The notes beneath the pieces are model-generated. The model saw only the letters and a program-made list of their open reading frames with translations, was not told the DNA's origin and ran no database searches. From NCBI GenBank assembly GCA_002719615.1, contig PBHZ01000018.1, forward strand, positions 49,940-90,388: DNA of 40,449 nt, read 5' to 3'. Positions within the stretch are counted from its first letter, which is position 1. Each line of letters starts with the position of its first letter. This stretch comes from Methanobacteriota archaeon (lineage in GTDB: Archaea > Thermoplasmatota > Poseidoniia > Poseidoniales > Thalassarchaeaceae). This document shows positions 1-9,179 of the stretch, one piece after another. A program made the translations under genes and the position numbers.

Positions 1-483
1 CCTGCAATAAATTGGCTTAGTTCATATTCATTATATCCTCCGTCGTTAGATCAATGGTATAGGGATAACATTAAGGCTGATTTCCCGGAAGTAAGGACTC
101 AAATAAGCTCACTTTTACAAGTAGAAGCAGAGTTACAAGAAATTGTTCAATTAGTTGGTTCTGACGCACTTCCAGTAGATCAACAACTAACTTTGGAAGT
201 TGCTCGTATGATTAGAGAATTTTTCTTACAGCAAAATGCATTCCATGATGTAGATACCTACAGTGATCTAAAACTGCAATATACAATGGCTAAAGCTATT
301 CTTTCATTCCAGGAAGAATCTAAGAAAGCACTCGCAGGTGGGTCAGCATTAGAAGATGTAGTAAATGTCCCTGCAAGGACGGATTTAATGAGAGGGAGAT
401 TTGAATCTGGTTATGAAGATCGAATAGAAGAAATGCTAGAAGAAATGACTAAACAAATTTCTAATACTATGGAGGCCAACTAA
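1..483 (+). CDS. atpA: A/V-type ATP synthase catalytic subunit A, C-terminal part (5' truncated by window)
   Basis: The reading frame is open from base 1, well upstream of the ATG the ORF track uses at 193, so this is the tail of a longer gene. The first residues read PAINWLSSYSLY, the conserved block after the nucleotide-binding domain of archaeal ATP synthase subunit A. The helical C-terminal domain follows (LQVEAELQEIVQLVGSDALP, then AILSFQEESKKAL). Subunit A carries the catalytic sites of the membrane-linked A1 head. It is followed after a 12-base gap by subunit B and then subunit D, the standard head-and-stalk order of archaeal atp operons. The P-loop part lies outside the window. Confidence 0.95.
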   Translation, partial: PAINWLSSYSLYPPSLDQWYRDNIKADFPEVRTQISSLLQVEAELQEIVQLVGSDALPVDQQLTLEVARMIREFFLQQNAFHDVDTYSDLKLQYTMAKAILSFQEESKKALAGGSALEDVVNVPARTDLMRGRFESGYEDRIEEMLEEMTKQISNTMEAN

Positions 484-495
484 GGAGTGATAAAA

Positions 496-1881
496 ATGAC
501 TGGAAAAGAATATAGAACAATTACTGATGTAAAAGGACCTTTAGTGTTCTTGAATAAGACTGAACCTGTTGCCTTTGGAGAAATCGTTGAACTACGTCTC
601 TCCGATGGTACTATGAAAAATGGACAGGTTCTAGATACTTCTGATGATCAAGTTATTGTACAAGTTTTTGAAGGGACTGCTTCAATAGATAAACAAACAG
701 GTATCAAGTTTCTTGGAGATGTATTCAAATTACCTGTCAGTAAGGATATGATAGGCAGAATTTTGGATGGAGCAGGAAGGCCTAGGGATGGCGGACCATC
801 TATAGTTGCCGACGATATGGCAGATATTATCGGCGCTGCTATAAATCCCTACTCAAGACAAAGCCCATCTTCTTTTATCCAAACAGGGATATCGGCTATA
901 GATGCTTGTACTTCACTGGTAAGGGGGCAAAAATTGCCTATATTCAGTGCATCGGGATTGCCGCATAATGATATTGCACTACAAATTGCTAGGCAGGCAA
1001 AATTAGTGGATAGTGATGATGATTTCGTAGTAGTATTCTGTGCAATGGGAATTACAGCAGAAGAATACAATTTCTTCGTCCATGATTTAGAAAGAACAGG
1101 GGCTCTTGAAAATGCATGTTTGTTCGTCAATCTTGCAGACGACCCTGCTGTTGAGAGATTAATCACTCCTAGGTTGGCATTAACCGCTGCAGAATATCTA
1201 GCATTTGAGCATGATTATCATGTTTTAGTCATATATACAGACATGACAAACTATTGTGAATCACTACGTCAAATTGGCGCAGCACGTGAAGAAGTTCCAG
1301 GTAGACGAGGATATCCAGGTTACATGTATACAGATCTAGCAATGCTATATGAGCGTGCAGGATTAGTTAAAGGTAAGAAAGGATCAATTACTCAATTCCC
1401 TATATTGACAATGCCGGGAGATGATATTACTCATCCAATACCAGACCTTTCAGGATATATTACTGAAGGACAAATAGTAATTTCTCGTGAATTACATCAA
1501 AAAGGAATTTATCCTCCAATAAATGTTCTACCATCTCTATCTAGATTGATGAATGCAGGTATTGGAGATGGAAAGACACGTGAAGACCATAAATCAGTCT
1601 CTGACCAATTATATGCAGCATATGCCCAAGGGAGGGAGTTAAGAGGTTTGGTTGCAATTGTAGGTGAAGACGCTTTGAATGAACGAGATCTGCAATTACT
1701 CAAGTTTGCTGATATTTTTGAAAATCAATTCCTTAGACAAAGTAGAGATGAAGATCGATCCATAGGAGAGGGTACACTTGATTATGCATGGGAGCTACTT
1801 TCTAATATAGACACCAAATATCTCGTCCGTCTAGATCAAAAATGGATTGATAAATATCATCCAAATGAGAAGAAAAAATAA
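496..1881 (+). CDS. atpB: A/V-type ATP synthase non-catalytic subunit B
   Basis: Subunit B of the archaeal A1Ao ATP synthase forms the alternating regulatory positions of the A3B3 head. The protein opens [30 protein letters not shown], as archaeal B subunits do, and has about 461 residues, the family length. At the position of the catalytic P-loop it reads SASGLPHN, with no GKT; that loss is normal for subunit B and separates it from A. The ORF track starts at a GTG (487), but that GTG lies inside GGAGTGAT, which makes a good Shine-Dalgarno for the ATG at 496, so I moved the start. It sits in one operon with subunits A and D. Confidence 0.96.
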   Translation: MTGKEYRTITDVKGPLVFLNKTEPVAFGEIVELRLSDGTMKNGQVLDTSDDQVIVQVFEGTASIDKQTGIKFLGDVFKLPVSKDMIGRILDGAGRPRDGGPSIVADDMADIIGAAINPYSRQSPSSFIQTGISAIDACTSLVRGQKLPIFSASGLPHNDIALQIARQAKLVDSDDDFVVVFCAMGITAEEYNFFVHDLERTGALENACLFVNLADDPAVERLITPRLALTAAEYLAFEHDYHVLVIYTDMTNYCESLRQIGAAREEVPGRRGYPGYMYTDLAMLYERAGLVKGKKGSITQFPILTMPGDDITHPIPDLSGYITEGQIVISRELHQKGIYPPINVLPSLSRLMNAGIGDGKTREDHKSVSDQLYAAYAQGRELRGLVAIVGEDALNERDLQLLKFADIFENQFLRQSRDEDRSIGEGTLDYAWELLSNIDTKYLVRLDQKWIDKYHPNEKKK

Positions 1882-1910
1882 TTTTTTAAGAAATTTCGGA
1901 GATGAGATAG

Positions 1911-2528
1911 ATGGCACTAGATATTAAGCCCACAAGATCGGAATTAATCAATTTGAAACGTAGGATAAAGCAAACTTCCAGTGGATATAATCTTCTAAAA
2001 ATGAAAAGGGATGGTTTATTTTTTGAATTCAGGACTTTACTTGCTGAAATGATTGCTGCAAGGGAAGAACTCGTAGAAACATACAGAGACGCACTAAAAT
2101 CAATTGCACTGGCATCCTCAATCGAAGGAGGTTTAGCCGTAAAAAGTGCTGCAATAGCTGCAACAAATGGGCCAGAGGTAATGGTATCCAGGAGAAATAT
2201 AATGGGTGTTGTAGTCCCAAAGGTAGAAGGAACTAATCTAACTACTACTGTTGAAACGAGGCCTACTGGAATAATTGGGGGTTCTCCATATATCGATGAG
2301 TCAGCAGATTCCTATTCCATTTTAATAGCGAAAATTGTCAAAGCCGCAGAGATGGAAGCCACACTTAAGAGACTATTAGAAGAGATTGAAGCAACAAAGA
2401 GAAGAGTTAATGCTCTTGAATTTGTAGTAATTCCTGAGATGAAAGAAGCTCAGACCTTTATACAATTAAGATTAGAAGAAATGGAAAGGGAAGAAACCTT
2501 CAGACTAAAACGCTTTAAGAACAAGTGA
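1911..2528 (+). CDS. atpD: A/V-type ATP synthase subunit D (central stalk)
   Basis: Subunit D is the long coiled-coil rotor shaft of the A1 head. The start MALDIKPTRSELINLKRRIKQTSSGYNLLKMKRD is the signature of the family, and the C-terminal helix (RRVNALEFVVIPEMKEAQTFIQLRLEEMEREE) is equally typical. The 205 residues match the normal size. GGAGATGAG lies just before the ATG. This is the last atp gene here; the next gene encodes an unrelated membrane protein. Confidence 0.96.
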   Translation: MALDIKPTRSELINLKRRIKQTSSGYNLLKMKRDGLFFEFRTLLAEMIAAREELVETYRDALKSIALASSIEGGLAVKSAAIAATNGPEVMVSRRNIMGVVVPKVEGTNLTTTVETRPTGIIGGSPYIDESADSYSILIAKIVKAAEMEATLKRLLEEIEATKRRVNALEFVVIPEMKEAQTFIQLRLEEMEREETFRLKRFKNK

Positions 2529-2603
2529 TTAAAAATGTGATTATTCTAGTGAGAGGTATCTTATCAGTCAACATTGGCGGAGGATATAAGGAGGTATCTC
2601 ATA

Positions 2604-5015
2604 ATGAAAGCTCAACAATCTATATATCTTGATACTGAGACGTGGAGTAATCAGGAATTCACTGAAGTTATTGCTTCAAGGTATTTTATATTGGGCCAGG
2701 AAACTAATCAACAATCTTCATGGGAAGTTAGAAGCCCAAACGATATGGAAATTGATGAATGTTTAATTCTTCTCAATAATCATTTGGAGTCATTAGGGTT
2801 AATAGGCATATTGAGTGGCGAGGGAATGCCTGTACTGAGTATAATTAATTTACCAATTTCTCCAAGTGTTTCAAGCTCATTTCAGCAATTTCTAATTTGG
2901 ATACTCATGTCAATTTTTCTGACTATAGTTGGTGCTGAATGGCTTGGGTTGTATGATGTGGGCGATAGTATTCTCGATGGCAATACCATCCGTCAATCAT
3001 TATTTTATTTCACATTTCCAATAATCTTTTCTTTGTTGTTATGCAGTAATTTAAGATACTGGATGGCTAAAAATTATGACATTGATAGTGGCCATATAAT
3101 TCCCATAATATTTCCAATTCTTTATCCGACATGGCCTTTTGGTTTAACTGGTATTTTATCTCAAAAAAGAATAGATAAGATACCATTTCCAAATCGAAAA
3201 AAATTAGCCATTATTGAGTCTATACTACCAATATCTATATTTTTCTTGGGTGCTACTTTTACCATGATAGGACTCAGTATAACTTCGAATGAGCCGCCAG
3301 ATTTAGAAGACTCCCCTATAATATTTGATCTTAATCCATTTACTCAAACCTTTGCTTCTTTAATGTTTGAAAATTATGAATTAAAATTACAATGGTTACA
3401 CCCTATTGGAATAGCAGGAATAGGACTTTCTATGATTGGTTGGATTCTTTTATTACCTATTCCAGGTTTTCCTGGTGATAGATTATTATATTCGATTTTC
3501 GGAACTTCTGAAATGTCTAAGGGGAACCTACAAACTTCTTTATTTATCATATCTCTTGTAATTATGATGTTCACTTTTGCCTTTGTTAATTATTTACCTT
3601 GGCTATTCTTGATTGCTTTTTCTACTTGGCAGCGTTTTAGCCCCGAGAATAGTATTATTCCATTTATAGTAAACCAGAGTACTGAACTAAGTAACAACTT
3701 TAAATCCAAAATCACTATTCTACTAATTTCTGTGATGATTATTGGATTTCCAGGGCTTGCTCCCATCACAACTTTGGAAGAATACGATTCTGGATTATCA
3801 ACAAGCAATTGGGAAACAGACTTGGAAATTCCTCAATTCGGAGAGGGAAATATTACTTTGGACCTCCGTCCAAAGGGAATTTTGCCTGTTTCTGGATTTT
3901 TACAATTTAGTATTGAAGGAAGTCATTCAGAGAATTGGGAAATAAACTCCACTTGTGAATTGTCCAATTTATGTCATTTCAGTAACATAACACAAAATAA
4001 TAACCAATTAATAAAAATATTGATACATGCGCCGGATTATTCCTTCGAAGAAAAATTTTATCTTAGAATAATTATTGATGTAAATGGTTATGAAGAAGAA
4101 CATATGGTTTTTTTATACAATAATTTATACTCAGGCCCAACAGATGTATTCTGGGAAATTTCTGAAAATACTAATAATCCTAAAATTTGCACAAAATTAA
4201 ATATCATCTCAGGCGATCAAGGTAATTTGTCTTTGACAAATCCCTTTTGGAACTTCGTAAACTCTTCAATTGTTAATGAAGAATTCAGTGAGTTATGTTT
4301 AATCGGTCATGAGGGGGCTTTATTCTCTTCAAATGATGTTGATCAACAATTCCGTCGGTATGGCCCGACGATTCAATTTATTAGAGAAAATAATACTACA
4401 CTTGAGTGGTTAATGCCAATAGAAAATACTGAACCTATTGTGTATGTTTCTGATGCTGAGTGGACAATTCCTTTTTGGCTAAATTCAGGAAATAATCAAT
4501 ACTCTATTATTTATGGTTCTGAGAATCCATCCTTTTGTAAGTCTAGTGATATAGTAACAGAAGTAGGTTCAAACTGGACTTTACCTTTGGAAGAATATAC
4601 TCCAATAAAATTCTCAAAAGGTGAAATAGTTAATGGAACAATAATTATTCCTTCTTCTGGTTGGATAATGATATGTGATGGTATTATACCAATTCATAAG
4701 TATATCATTGAAGAAGGATTGGACGTTATAATCAATCCAGGCTCAATTAATAATAGAATTACTAATAAATCGTTTACGGCATATAATAGAGAAAATTTCT
4801 CAATCCCAGTCTCGGTAGAATTGTATGGCGATTCAGTTAATGTTGGTGCCTGGGAAGAATACTATGTGCCAAATAATATCGATCCTTTTGGTGAAATAGA
4901 GATAATATTGGATGAAGAATTTAATAATTCTTTGTTCTATGTATCATGGATTTCTATTGATAATAATAATTTGATAATACACAATTCTGTAAGGTGTCCA
5001 GTAAACGGGTGTTAA
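2604..5015 (+). CDS. Large membrane protein; site-2-protease (M50/EGY1-like) homologue lacking the catalytic metal ligands
   Basis: AAGGAGGT at 2588-2595 sets the start at ATG 2604 (803 aa), not the TTG used by the track. The N-terminal ~95 residues resemble the soluble domain that precedes archaeal/plant S2P-like proteases. In the membrane part, IIFSLLLCSNLRYWMAKNYDI lines up with the family's HELGHYLAAR helix, with C-S-N-L-R in place of H-E-x-x-H. PFGLTGIL...PFPNRKKL matches the PFGT...PNRK block, and LHPIGIAGIGLSMIGWILLLPIPGFPGDRLLYSIFG matches the HP..AGW.G....LNLLPxGQLDGGH helix, with FPGDR in place of LDGGH. More helices follow to about residue 390, then a ~400-residue beta-rich, Asn-rich C-terminal region, probably outside the cell. 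I infer a pseudo-protease. The alignment is from memory; the membrane character is plain from the sequence. Confidence 0.7.
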   Translation: MKAQQSIYLDTETWSNQEFTEVIASRYFILGQETNQQSSWEVRSPNDMEIDECLILLNNHLESLGLIGILSGEGMPVLSIINLPISPSVSSSFQQFLIWILMSIFLTIVGAEWLGLYDVGDSILDGNTIRQSLFYFTFPIIFSLLLCSNLRYWMAKNYDIDSGHIIPIIFPILYPTWPFGLTGILSQKRIDKIPFPNRKKLAIIESILPISIFFLGATFTMIGLSITSNEPPDLEDSPIIFDLNPFTQTFASLMFENYELKLQWLHPIGIAGIGLSMIGWILLLPIPGFPGDRLLYSIFGTSEMSKGNLQTSLFIISLVIMMFTFAFVNYLPWLFLIAFSTWQRFSPENSIIPFIVNQSTELSNNFKSKITILLISVMIIGFPGLAPITTLEEYDSGLSTSNWETDLEIPQFGEGNITLDLRPKGILPVSGFLQFSIEGSHSENWEINSTCELSNLCHFSNITQNNNQLIKILIHAPDYSFEEKFYLRIIIDVNGYEEEHMVFLYNNLYSGPTDVFWEISENTNNPKICTKLNIISGDQGNLSLTNPFWNFVNSSIVNEEFSELCLIGHEGALFSSNDVDQQFRRYGPTIQFIRENNTTLEWLMPIENTEPIVYVSDAEWTIPFWLNSGNNQYSIIYGSENPSFCKSSDIVTEVGSNWTLPLEEYTPIKFSKGEIVNGTIIIPSSGWIMICDGIIPIHKYIIEEGLDVIINPGSINNRITNKSFTAYNRENFSIPVSVELYGDSVNVGAWEEYYVPNNIDPFGEIEIILDEEFNNSLFYVSWISIDNNNLIIHNSVRCPVNGC

Positions 5016-5017
5016 TA

Positions 5018-5968
5018 TTGAGGATTGCAATTTTAGGCATTGGTTCTATTGGTGGAATGTTGCTTGGAGCTCTAGCTGATTCAGATGCCGAATTAATAGC
5101 GGTATCTAGAGGCTATATGGCATCACAAATTTCAGAAAGAGGATTAACATTAAACACTCCAGAAGGGACAGTTGAGCATTTTCCTTCTGAATTATTTACA
5201 GTAATTGATAGCGAATCTGTCCCTATACCTATTCATTTGGCTAATTCTTGCGATTTCACATTAATTTGTGGGAAAAGCCACTCTACTCCCATACTTGCCC
5301 AACTAGCATCTGAATTATTATCCAAAAAAGGAATTGCCATAAGCCTACAAAATGGTCTCGGTCATTCTGAATATCTTTCAAAAAAAATTGGGCAAGGTAA
5401 CGTATTGGGTTGTACTATAACTCATGGTGCTTGGAGAGATGTTAATTCTGTACATTGGGCAGGAAGGGGAAACATAATTCTTGGATCATTGGAAGGCAAA
5501 TCCCCATCCCCTAAAATTAACGATTTTATTTCGTTGTTAGAATCCTCAAACCTCTCTCCAAGTTGGAGTGAAGATATCCACAAGGAAATTTGGATTAAGT
5601 TATTAATAAACATAGCAATAAATCCAATTTGTGCCATAACGAGTTTAAGAAACGGAGAAATTTTACTTCGAAATAATATTTGGGAACAATCTTGCTCAAC
5701 TATGTTAGAAGCATCAATAATTGCTAACTCATTGGGAATTGATATAGATAGTGACGATTTAGTTTCTAAGTTAAAATCAGTTATTAAATCGACTAGAACA
5801 AATCGTTGTTCAATGTTACAAGATATAATGAATGGTAAAAAAACAGAAATCGATTCACTGTGTGGAGAAATAGTTTCTAAGGGAGAGTCTCTAGGAATCC
5901 CGACTCCTTTGAATACAATGCTATATGCGTTGATAAAGGGAATTGAGGATAACACAGAAGTCGAATAG
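5018..5968 (+). CDS. panE: 2-dehydropantoate 2-reductase (ketopantoate reductase)
   Basis: It reduces ketopantoate to pantoate with NADPH for coenzyme A synthesis. The Rossmann start is RIAILGIGSIGGMLLGAL. The catalytic region IWIKLLINIAINPICAITSLRNGEIL carries the conserved Lys and Asn of ApbA/PanE proteins, and the C-terminal helical domain has SMLQDIMNGKKTEIDSLCGEIV. The track start (GTG 4994) overlaps the previous gene and adds residues before the dinucleotide fold. TTG 5018, preceded by CGGGTG, gives a normal start MRIAILG, so I use it; GTG 5009 is also possible. The PPAT-DUF359 fusion at 28 kb serves the end of the same pathway. Confidence 0.88.
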   Translation: MRIAILGIGSIGGMLLGALADSDAELIAVSRGYMASQISERGLTLNTPEGTVEHFPSELFTVIDSESVPIPIHLANSCDFTLICGKSHSTPILAQLASELLSKKGIAISLQNGLGHSEYLSKKIGQGNVLGCTITHGAWRDVNSVHWAGRGNIILGSLEGKSPSPKINDFISLLESSNLSPSWSEDIHKEIWIKLLINIAINPICAITSLRNGEILLRNNIWEQSCSTMLEASIIANSLGIDIDSDDLVSKLKSVIKSTRTNRCSMLQDIMNGKKTEIDSLCGEIVSKGESLGIPTPLNTMLYALIKGIEDNTEVE

Positions 5969-5978
5969 TTTAATTTTA

Positions 5979-6869
5979 TCATTTTTGACATTTTGGACAG
6001 AAAAATGTTGATCTATTTGACTGAATAATTCTTTTTATTATGCCATTACATGATTCCTTGAGACAGCCTTCTCCTTCTCTGCCATATGCCACAAATGAGT
6101 TAGGAAAATAGCCCAATGCATCATCCCCGTCAACTCCTCTAAAATCTTGTAGCGTCGAACCTCCTGCATCTATCGCTTCTATCATAACTGCATGAATTTC
6201 AAAAACTAATTTCTTTATTCTTTTATCTATTCCATTCTTCTTAACTAAAGTTTCAGCCTTTCTTTTTGGTGATATTCCTGCCCGGTTAAGTATCTCACAA
6301 ACGTAAATATTTCCTAAACCTGCGATTATCTTCTGATCGAGTAAGGCATTTTTTATGGACATTTTTCTTTTTAATTTATCAGAAAGAATTTCAGGGGTCA
6401 GTGAATCAGGCATAGGCTCAGGTCCAATATTTTTCAATAATTTATGCTCATTTTGTTTTTTAGTGTCAAAAATATCCATAATCCCAAATCTTCTATGATC
6501 CGAATAAACTCCCTTTCCTCCATCATCAAGATGAATCACCACCCAATCATGAGGGCCTTCTCCACTACCTATTTCGGCTCCATAATTAAACCTTCCAGGA
6601 ACTCCTTTTTTGCCATCTCCTAGTAGTGTCCATCTACCACTCATTCCTAAGTGACACAGCCAAGTTATTCCTTCTGAAAGCCTAATCAACAAATATTTCG
6701 CTCTTCTTTCAATTTTCAATATCTTCTTCCCTTTCATAATTTCGTCAAATCTATGAGGGAAAGGAAAACGTAAATCTTTTCTTCTTAACTCTACGTCGAC
6801 TATGACTCTATCTTTCAAATGATTTTCAAGCCCTTTTCGCACAGTTTCGACTTCTGGCAACTCTGGCAT
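5979..6869 (-). CDS. mutM: Formamidopyrimidine-DNA glycosylase (Fpg/MutM)
   Basis: A base-excision repair enzyme that removes 8-oxoguanine and formamidopyrimidines and nicks the abasic site. The invariant start MPELPEVETVRKGL supplies the N-terminal Pro nucleophile (after Met removal) and catalytic Glu. RRAKYLLI contains the hairpin Lys, and HLGMSGRW is the usual strand. The helix-two-turn-helix includes NALLDQKIIAGLGNIYVCEILNRAGISP. The C-terminal zinc finger is C-x5-C...FCPKCQK. At 296 aa it is slightly long, with an insert around GDGKKGVPGRFNYG. Fpg is mainly bacterial and uncommon in archaea, so past transfer is likely. It converges with panE. Confidence 0.95.
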   Translation of the reverse strand: MPELPEVETVRKGLENHLKDRVIVDVELRRKDLRFPFPHRFDEIMKGKKILKIERRAKYLLIRLSEGITWLCHLGMSGRWTLLGDGKKGVPGRFNYGAEIGSGEGPHDWVVIHLDDGGKGVYSDHRRFGIMDIFDTKKQNEHKLLKNIGPEPMPDSLTPEILSDKLKRKMSIKNALLDQKIIAGLGNIYVCEILNRAGISPKRKAETLVKKNGIDKRIKKLVFEIHAVMIEAIDAGGSTLQDFRGVDGDDALGYFPNSFVAYGREGEGCLKESCNGIIKRIIQSNRSTFFCPKCQK

Positions 6870-6906
6870 ATTTTGCCGTAATAGTACTACTCAATGATTA
6901 TAACTG

Positions 6907-7617
6907 TTAATCAATGCACTTCATTTTACAATAAAATAATACATGTTGTTCTTCTAGGCCTTTCAAATCAATTTTTTCGATAACATTTAGATTAGAGTTC
7001 ATTAGTATTTCTTCGGCCTTTTCAAATTTTATTTCCAGACTCCCGTCCGCTGCTCTTTCACTGGCTCCTTTGAGGCTAAGAAGACCAATCCCATTATTTT
7101 TTAGAAAACTTTCGGCTATTTTTACAAATGTTTTTGCTTGATCAGATATACTTAAGTCCTGATGTATCCAATCCACTTTTTTATATATGAAAGGTGATAT
7201 TTGTGCGATATCTCTTGCATCTGCAAGGACAGGGACTATGCCGGGCCTTATTTCAGATAATTTCACCAGTTCTCTCATCATTCTCGAAGAGATGTCAACG
7301 GCTATTATTTGCCCTTTATGATGATTCCCAGATCCACACACGCAATCATGAATATGGCTAACTGTTCCTCCCGTTGAAGATCCTAGATAAAGACAATCAT
7401 TACCAGGTTGTGGAATGATTTTTGCAGGATCAAATTTTGTTCTAAGTAAAGAAGCAGCAATTTTTGATTTAGTAGGATCCCAAATACGCCATTCATTTTT
7501 CCCATCTTTTTTTCGACGTTCCTTTCGTACCGAAATTCCTTTTACAGCGTTTCTAGTCCATATATTCCTCCCTTCTTTTCTCACACCCCATCCTAATGAG
7601 ATAATTTTTCGCTTCAT
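6907..7617 (-). CDS. flpA: Fibrillarin-like rRNA/tRNA 2'-O-methyltransferase
   Basis: The SAM-dependent catalytic subunit of box C/D RNPs, which places 2'-O-methyl groups on rRNA and tRNA. Fibrillarin motifs run in order: CLYLGSSTGGTVSHIHD (SAM loop), GQIIAVDISSRMMRELVKL, PVLADARDI, VDWIHQDLSISDQ, and GLLSLKGASE with the catalytic Lys. The 236 aa match archaeal fibrillarins. There is an insert, CVCGSGNHHKG, between the first strand-helix unit and the acidic strand. AAGGAAATGA precedes the ATG and overlaps the end of nop5, so the pair is translationally linked. Its partner Nop5 is directly upstream. Confidence 0.93.
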   Translation of the reverse strand: MKRKIISLGWGVRKEGRNIWTRNAVKGISVRKERRKKDGKNEWRIWDPTKSKIAASLLRTKFDPAKIIPQPGNDCLYLGSSTGGTVSHIHDCVCGSGNHHKGQIIAVDISSRMMRELVKLSEIRPGIVPVLADARDIAQISPFIYKKVDWIHQDLSISDQAKTFVKIAESFLKNNGIGLLSLKGASERAADGSLEIKFEKAEEILMNSNLNVIEKIDLKGLEEQHVLFYCKMKCID

Positions 7618-7621
7618 AATT

Positions 7622-8671
7622 TCATTTCCTTATGGGCGGTTTCGGAAACTTGCTGATTATTTTTTCAATATCACTGTTAATCTTGGAGATTTCTTTGTCT
7701 CCCCAGGGGATTCCTCCAAAATGGTCAATTCTAGTGGCAATACTTGCCTTTCCAGCAATAAATCTGGCTACCTTTCCTCTCACCCATCTTGGAGATTTTC
7801 CCACTTGAGGTAATGAAAATAATATCGATCCATGCTTAGGTGGAGATGCTCCCTTTCTATGCGCTGCCATCGCAGCATGTGCACCTAGTACCTGCAACGA
7901 ACCTGATGGCATCCTAGCTAATCTCTCCCTACTTCCAGCCAAAACTAGTAACTTCGATGCATTCAAGGGGCCTATTAAAGATGAAAGAGTTGGCATATAA
8001 TCTAGAGTAAGTATTCTTATCGCATCTTCATGTTGCCTCATTCTTTGTGTCAAATCAACCGCTAATTCGCAATGTTTTTTCAGTGATTTCCATTCAACTT
8101 CTGAAGGGGAAAATAATGGCTGAGTTGTTTCCATAAGATTTGCAGCCGAAGATATAGATTCCGATTTAACGATGGAGTTGATAATTTCTTTCCGATTAGT
8201 ATCCAAATTTATTTCTGTCAAGAATAATCCAACCCATTCGATACATCTGGATTCACTCGTAGTCCAAGTAGATCTAATTTCATTTGCCGATGAAACCAAC
8301 ATGTCTAATCTTTTATCTAAATCTCCTGAAGATTCAGCAATCTTTAATTTTGTCATTTTGATGGCTGCTTCGTCAAACATTTTCTGTTGATCTTCATCAT
8401 ATGGAGGCCAATTAATATCATCTAAATGACCTTCTGGACAGACTTCAACATCATCAAATCTTTCATATAAAATTCTTGCCTCTGGACTCATTCTACCCTT
8501 TTGTAACAACAATAATCGTCTTACCAAATTTGGAACTGTTACATCTGATGTCCAATATATTTCATCAATAACCATCCCTTCATCATTAATTAGACGAGAT
8601 AATCTCCAATCATAACTGATTCGCACATACCTCCGAGGAGTTATGTCGCTTGAACAGTACGGAAGAATCAT
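7622..8671 (-). CDS. nop5: Nop5 (Nop56/58-like) scaffold protein of box C/D RNPs
   Basis: Nop5 bridges fibrillarin, L7Ae and the guide RNA. The C-terminal half is a clear Nop domain: PTLSSLIGPLNASKLLVLAGSRERLARMPSGSLQVLGAHAAM, then HGSILFSLPQVGKSPRWVRGKVARFIAGKASIATRIDHFGG. The middle is the coiled coil that dimerises the scaffold (SANEIRSTW..., LMETTQPLFSPSEVEW...), and the N-terminal fibrillarin-binding part is divergent. The lysine-rich tail seen in many homologues is absent. The track begins at a TTG (8701); ATG 8671 gives MILPYCSSD and leaves 41 bp to the divergent crcB start, so I prefer it. It forms an operon with flpA. Confidence 0.9.
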   Translation of the reverse strand: MILPYCSSDITPRRYVRISYDWRLSRLINDEGMVIDEIYWTSDVTVPNLVRRLLLLQKGRMSPEARILYERFDDVEVCPEGHLDDINWPPYDEDQQKMFDEAAIKMTKLKIAESSGDLDKRLDMLVSSANEIRSTWTTSESRCIEWVGLFLTEINLDTNRKEIINSIVKSESISSAANLMETTQPLFSPSEVEWKSLKKHCELAVDLTQRMRQHEDAIRILTLDYMPTLSSLIGPLNASKLLVLAGSRERLARMPSGSLQVLGAHAAMAAHRKGASPPKHGSILFSLPQVGKSPRWVRGKVARFIAGKASIATRIDHFGGIPWGDKEISKINSDIEKIISKFPKPPIRK

Positions 8672-8712
8672 GTTCACGAAGTAATGAATAATGAATACCA
8701 ATTAGGCCAATT

Positions 8713-9087
8713 ATGGATATTAAACTTGTTGGGATTGTAGCATGCGGTGGGGCATTAGGAGCTGTATTGAGATATTCAATTTCCTCCTTATTTCCAGGGT
8801 ATTACGGAATTTCGAATACTATCGTAATCAATTTAATTGGTTCTTTATTCCTCGGTATCCTATTCGGTGCAATTTCAGCCGGTTTGGATATTAGTGAAGA
8901 AACAATACTTCTGATTGGAACAGGATTTTTAGGGGCTTTCACGACAATGTCGACCTTTGCTCTGGAAAGCATAGAGTTGATACAAGAAAATCAATTCATG
9001 GCTATTATGTATATATTTATTTCTGTTTTCGGGAGTATATTTCTCGCATGGGGCGGATATTCTGTAATCATTAATATTATGCAATAG
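8713..9087 (+). CDS. crcB: Fluoride export channel CrcB/Fluc
   Basis: A small four-helix membrane protein that works as a dual-topology dimer to let fluoride leave the cell. Family motifs are present in order: GGALGAVLRYSIS, NTIVINLIGSLFLGIL with the pore Asn, and GTGFLGAFTTMSTFALES. In the last motif the usual TTFSTF reads TTMSTF, so one of the two conserved phenylalanines of the fluoride path is Met. The 124 aa fit the family. It is transcribed away from nop5. No recognisable fluoride riboswitch precedes it; the 41-bp gap is too short. Confidence 0.93.
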   Translation: MDIKLVGIVACGGALGAVLRYSISSLFPGYYGISNTIVINLIGSLFLGILFGAISAGLDISEETILLIGTGFLGAFTTMSTFALESIELIQENQFMAIMYIFISVFGSIFLAWGGYSVIINIMQ

Positions 9088-9179
9088 ACTACCAAAAATG
9101 GTACTTCTAATAGAATCATTGAATAGTAATCATATTGACCGATATATGGCCTTAGTAATATAAAGGAGTACAGATTTAG

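Noticed and set aside
5422-5991. 189-aa minus ORF
   Set aside because: Antisense shadow of panE, which has clear family motifs.
8672-8712. Fluoride riboswitch before crcB
   Set aside because: The gap to the divergent nop5 start is 41 bp, too short for the aptamer, and its motifs are absent.
9090-9103. TACCA-AAAA-TGGTA hairpin after crcB as terminator
   Set aside because: Only 5 bp of stem and no following T-run, so no support as a terminator.
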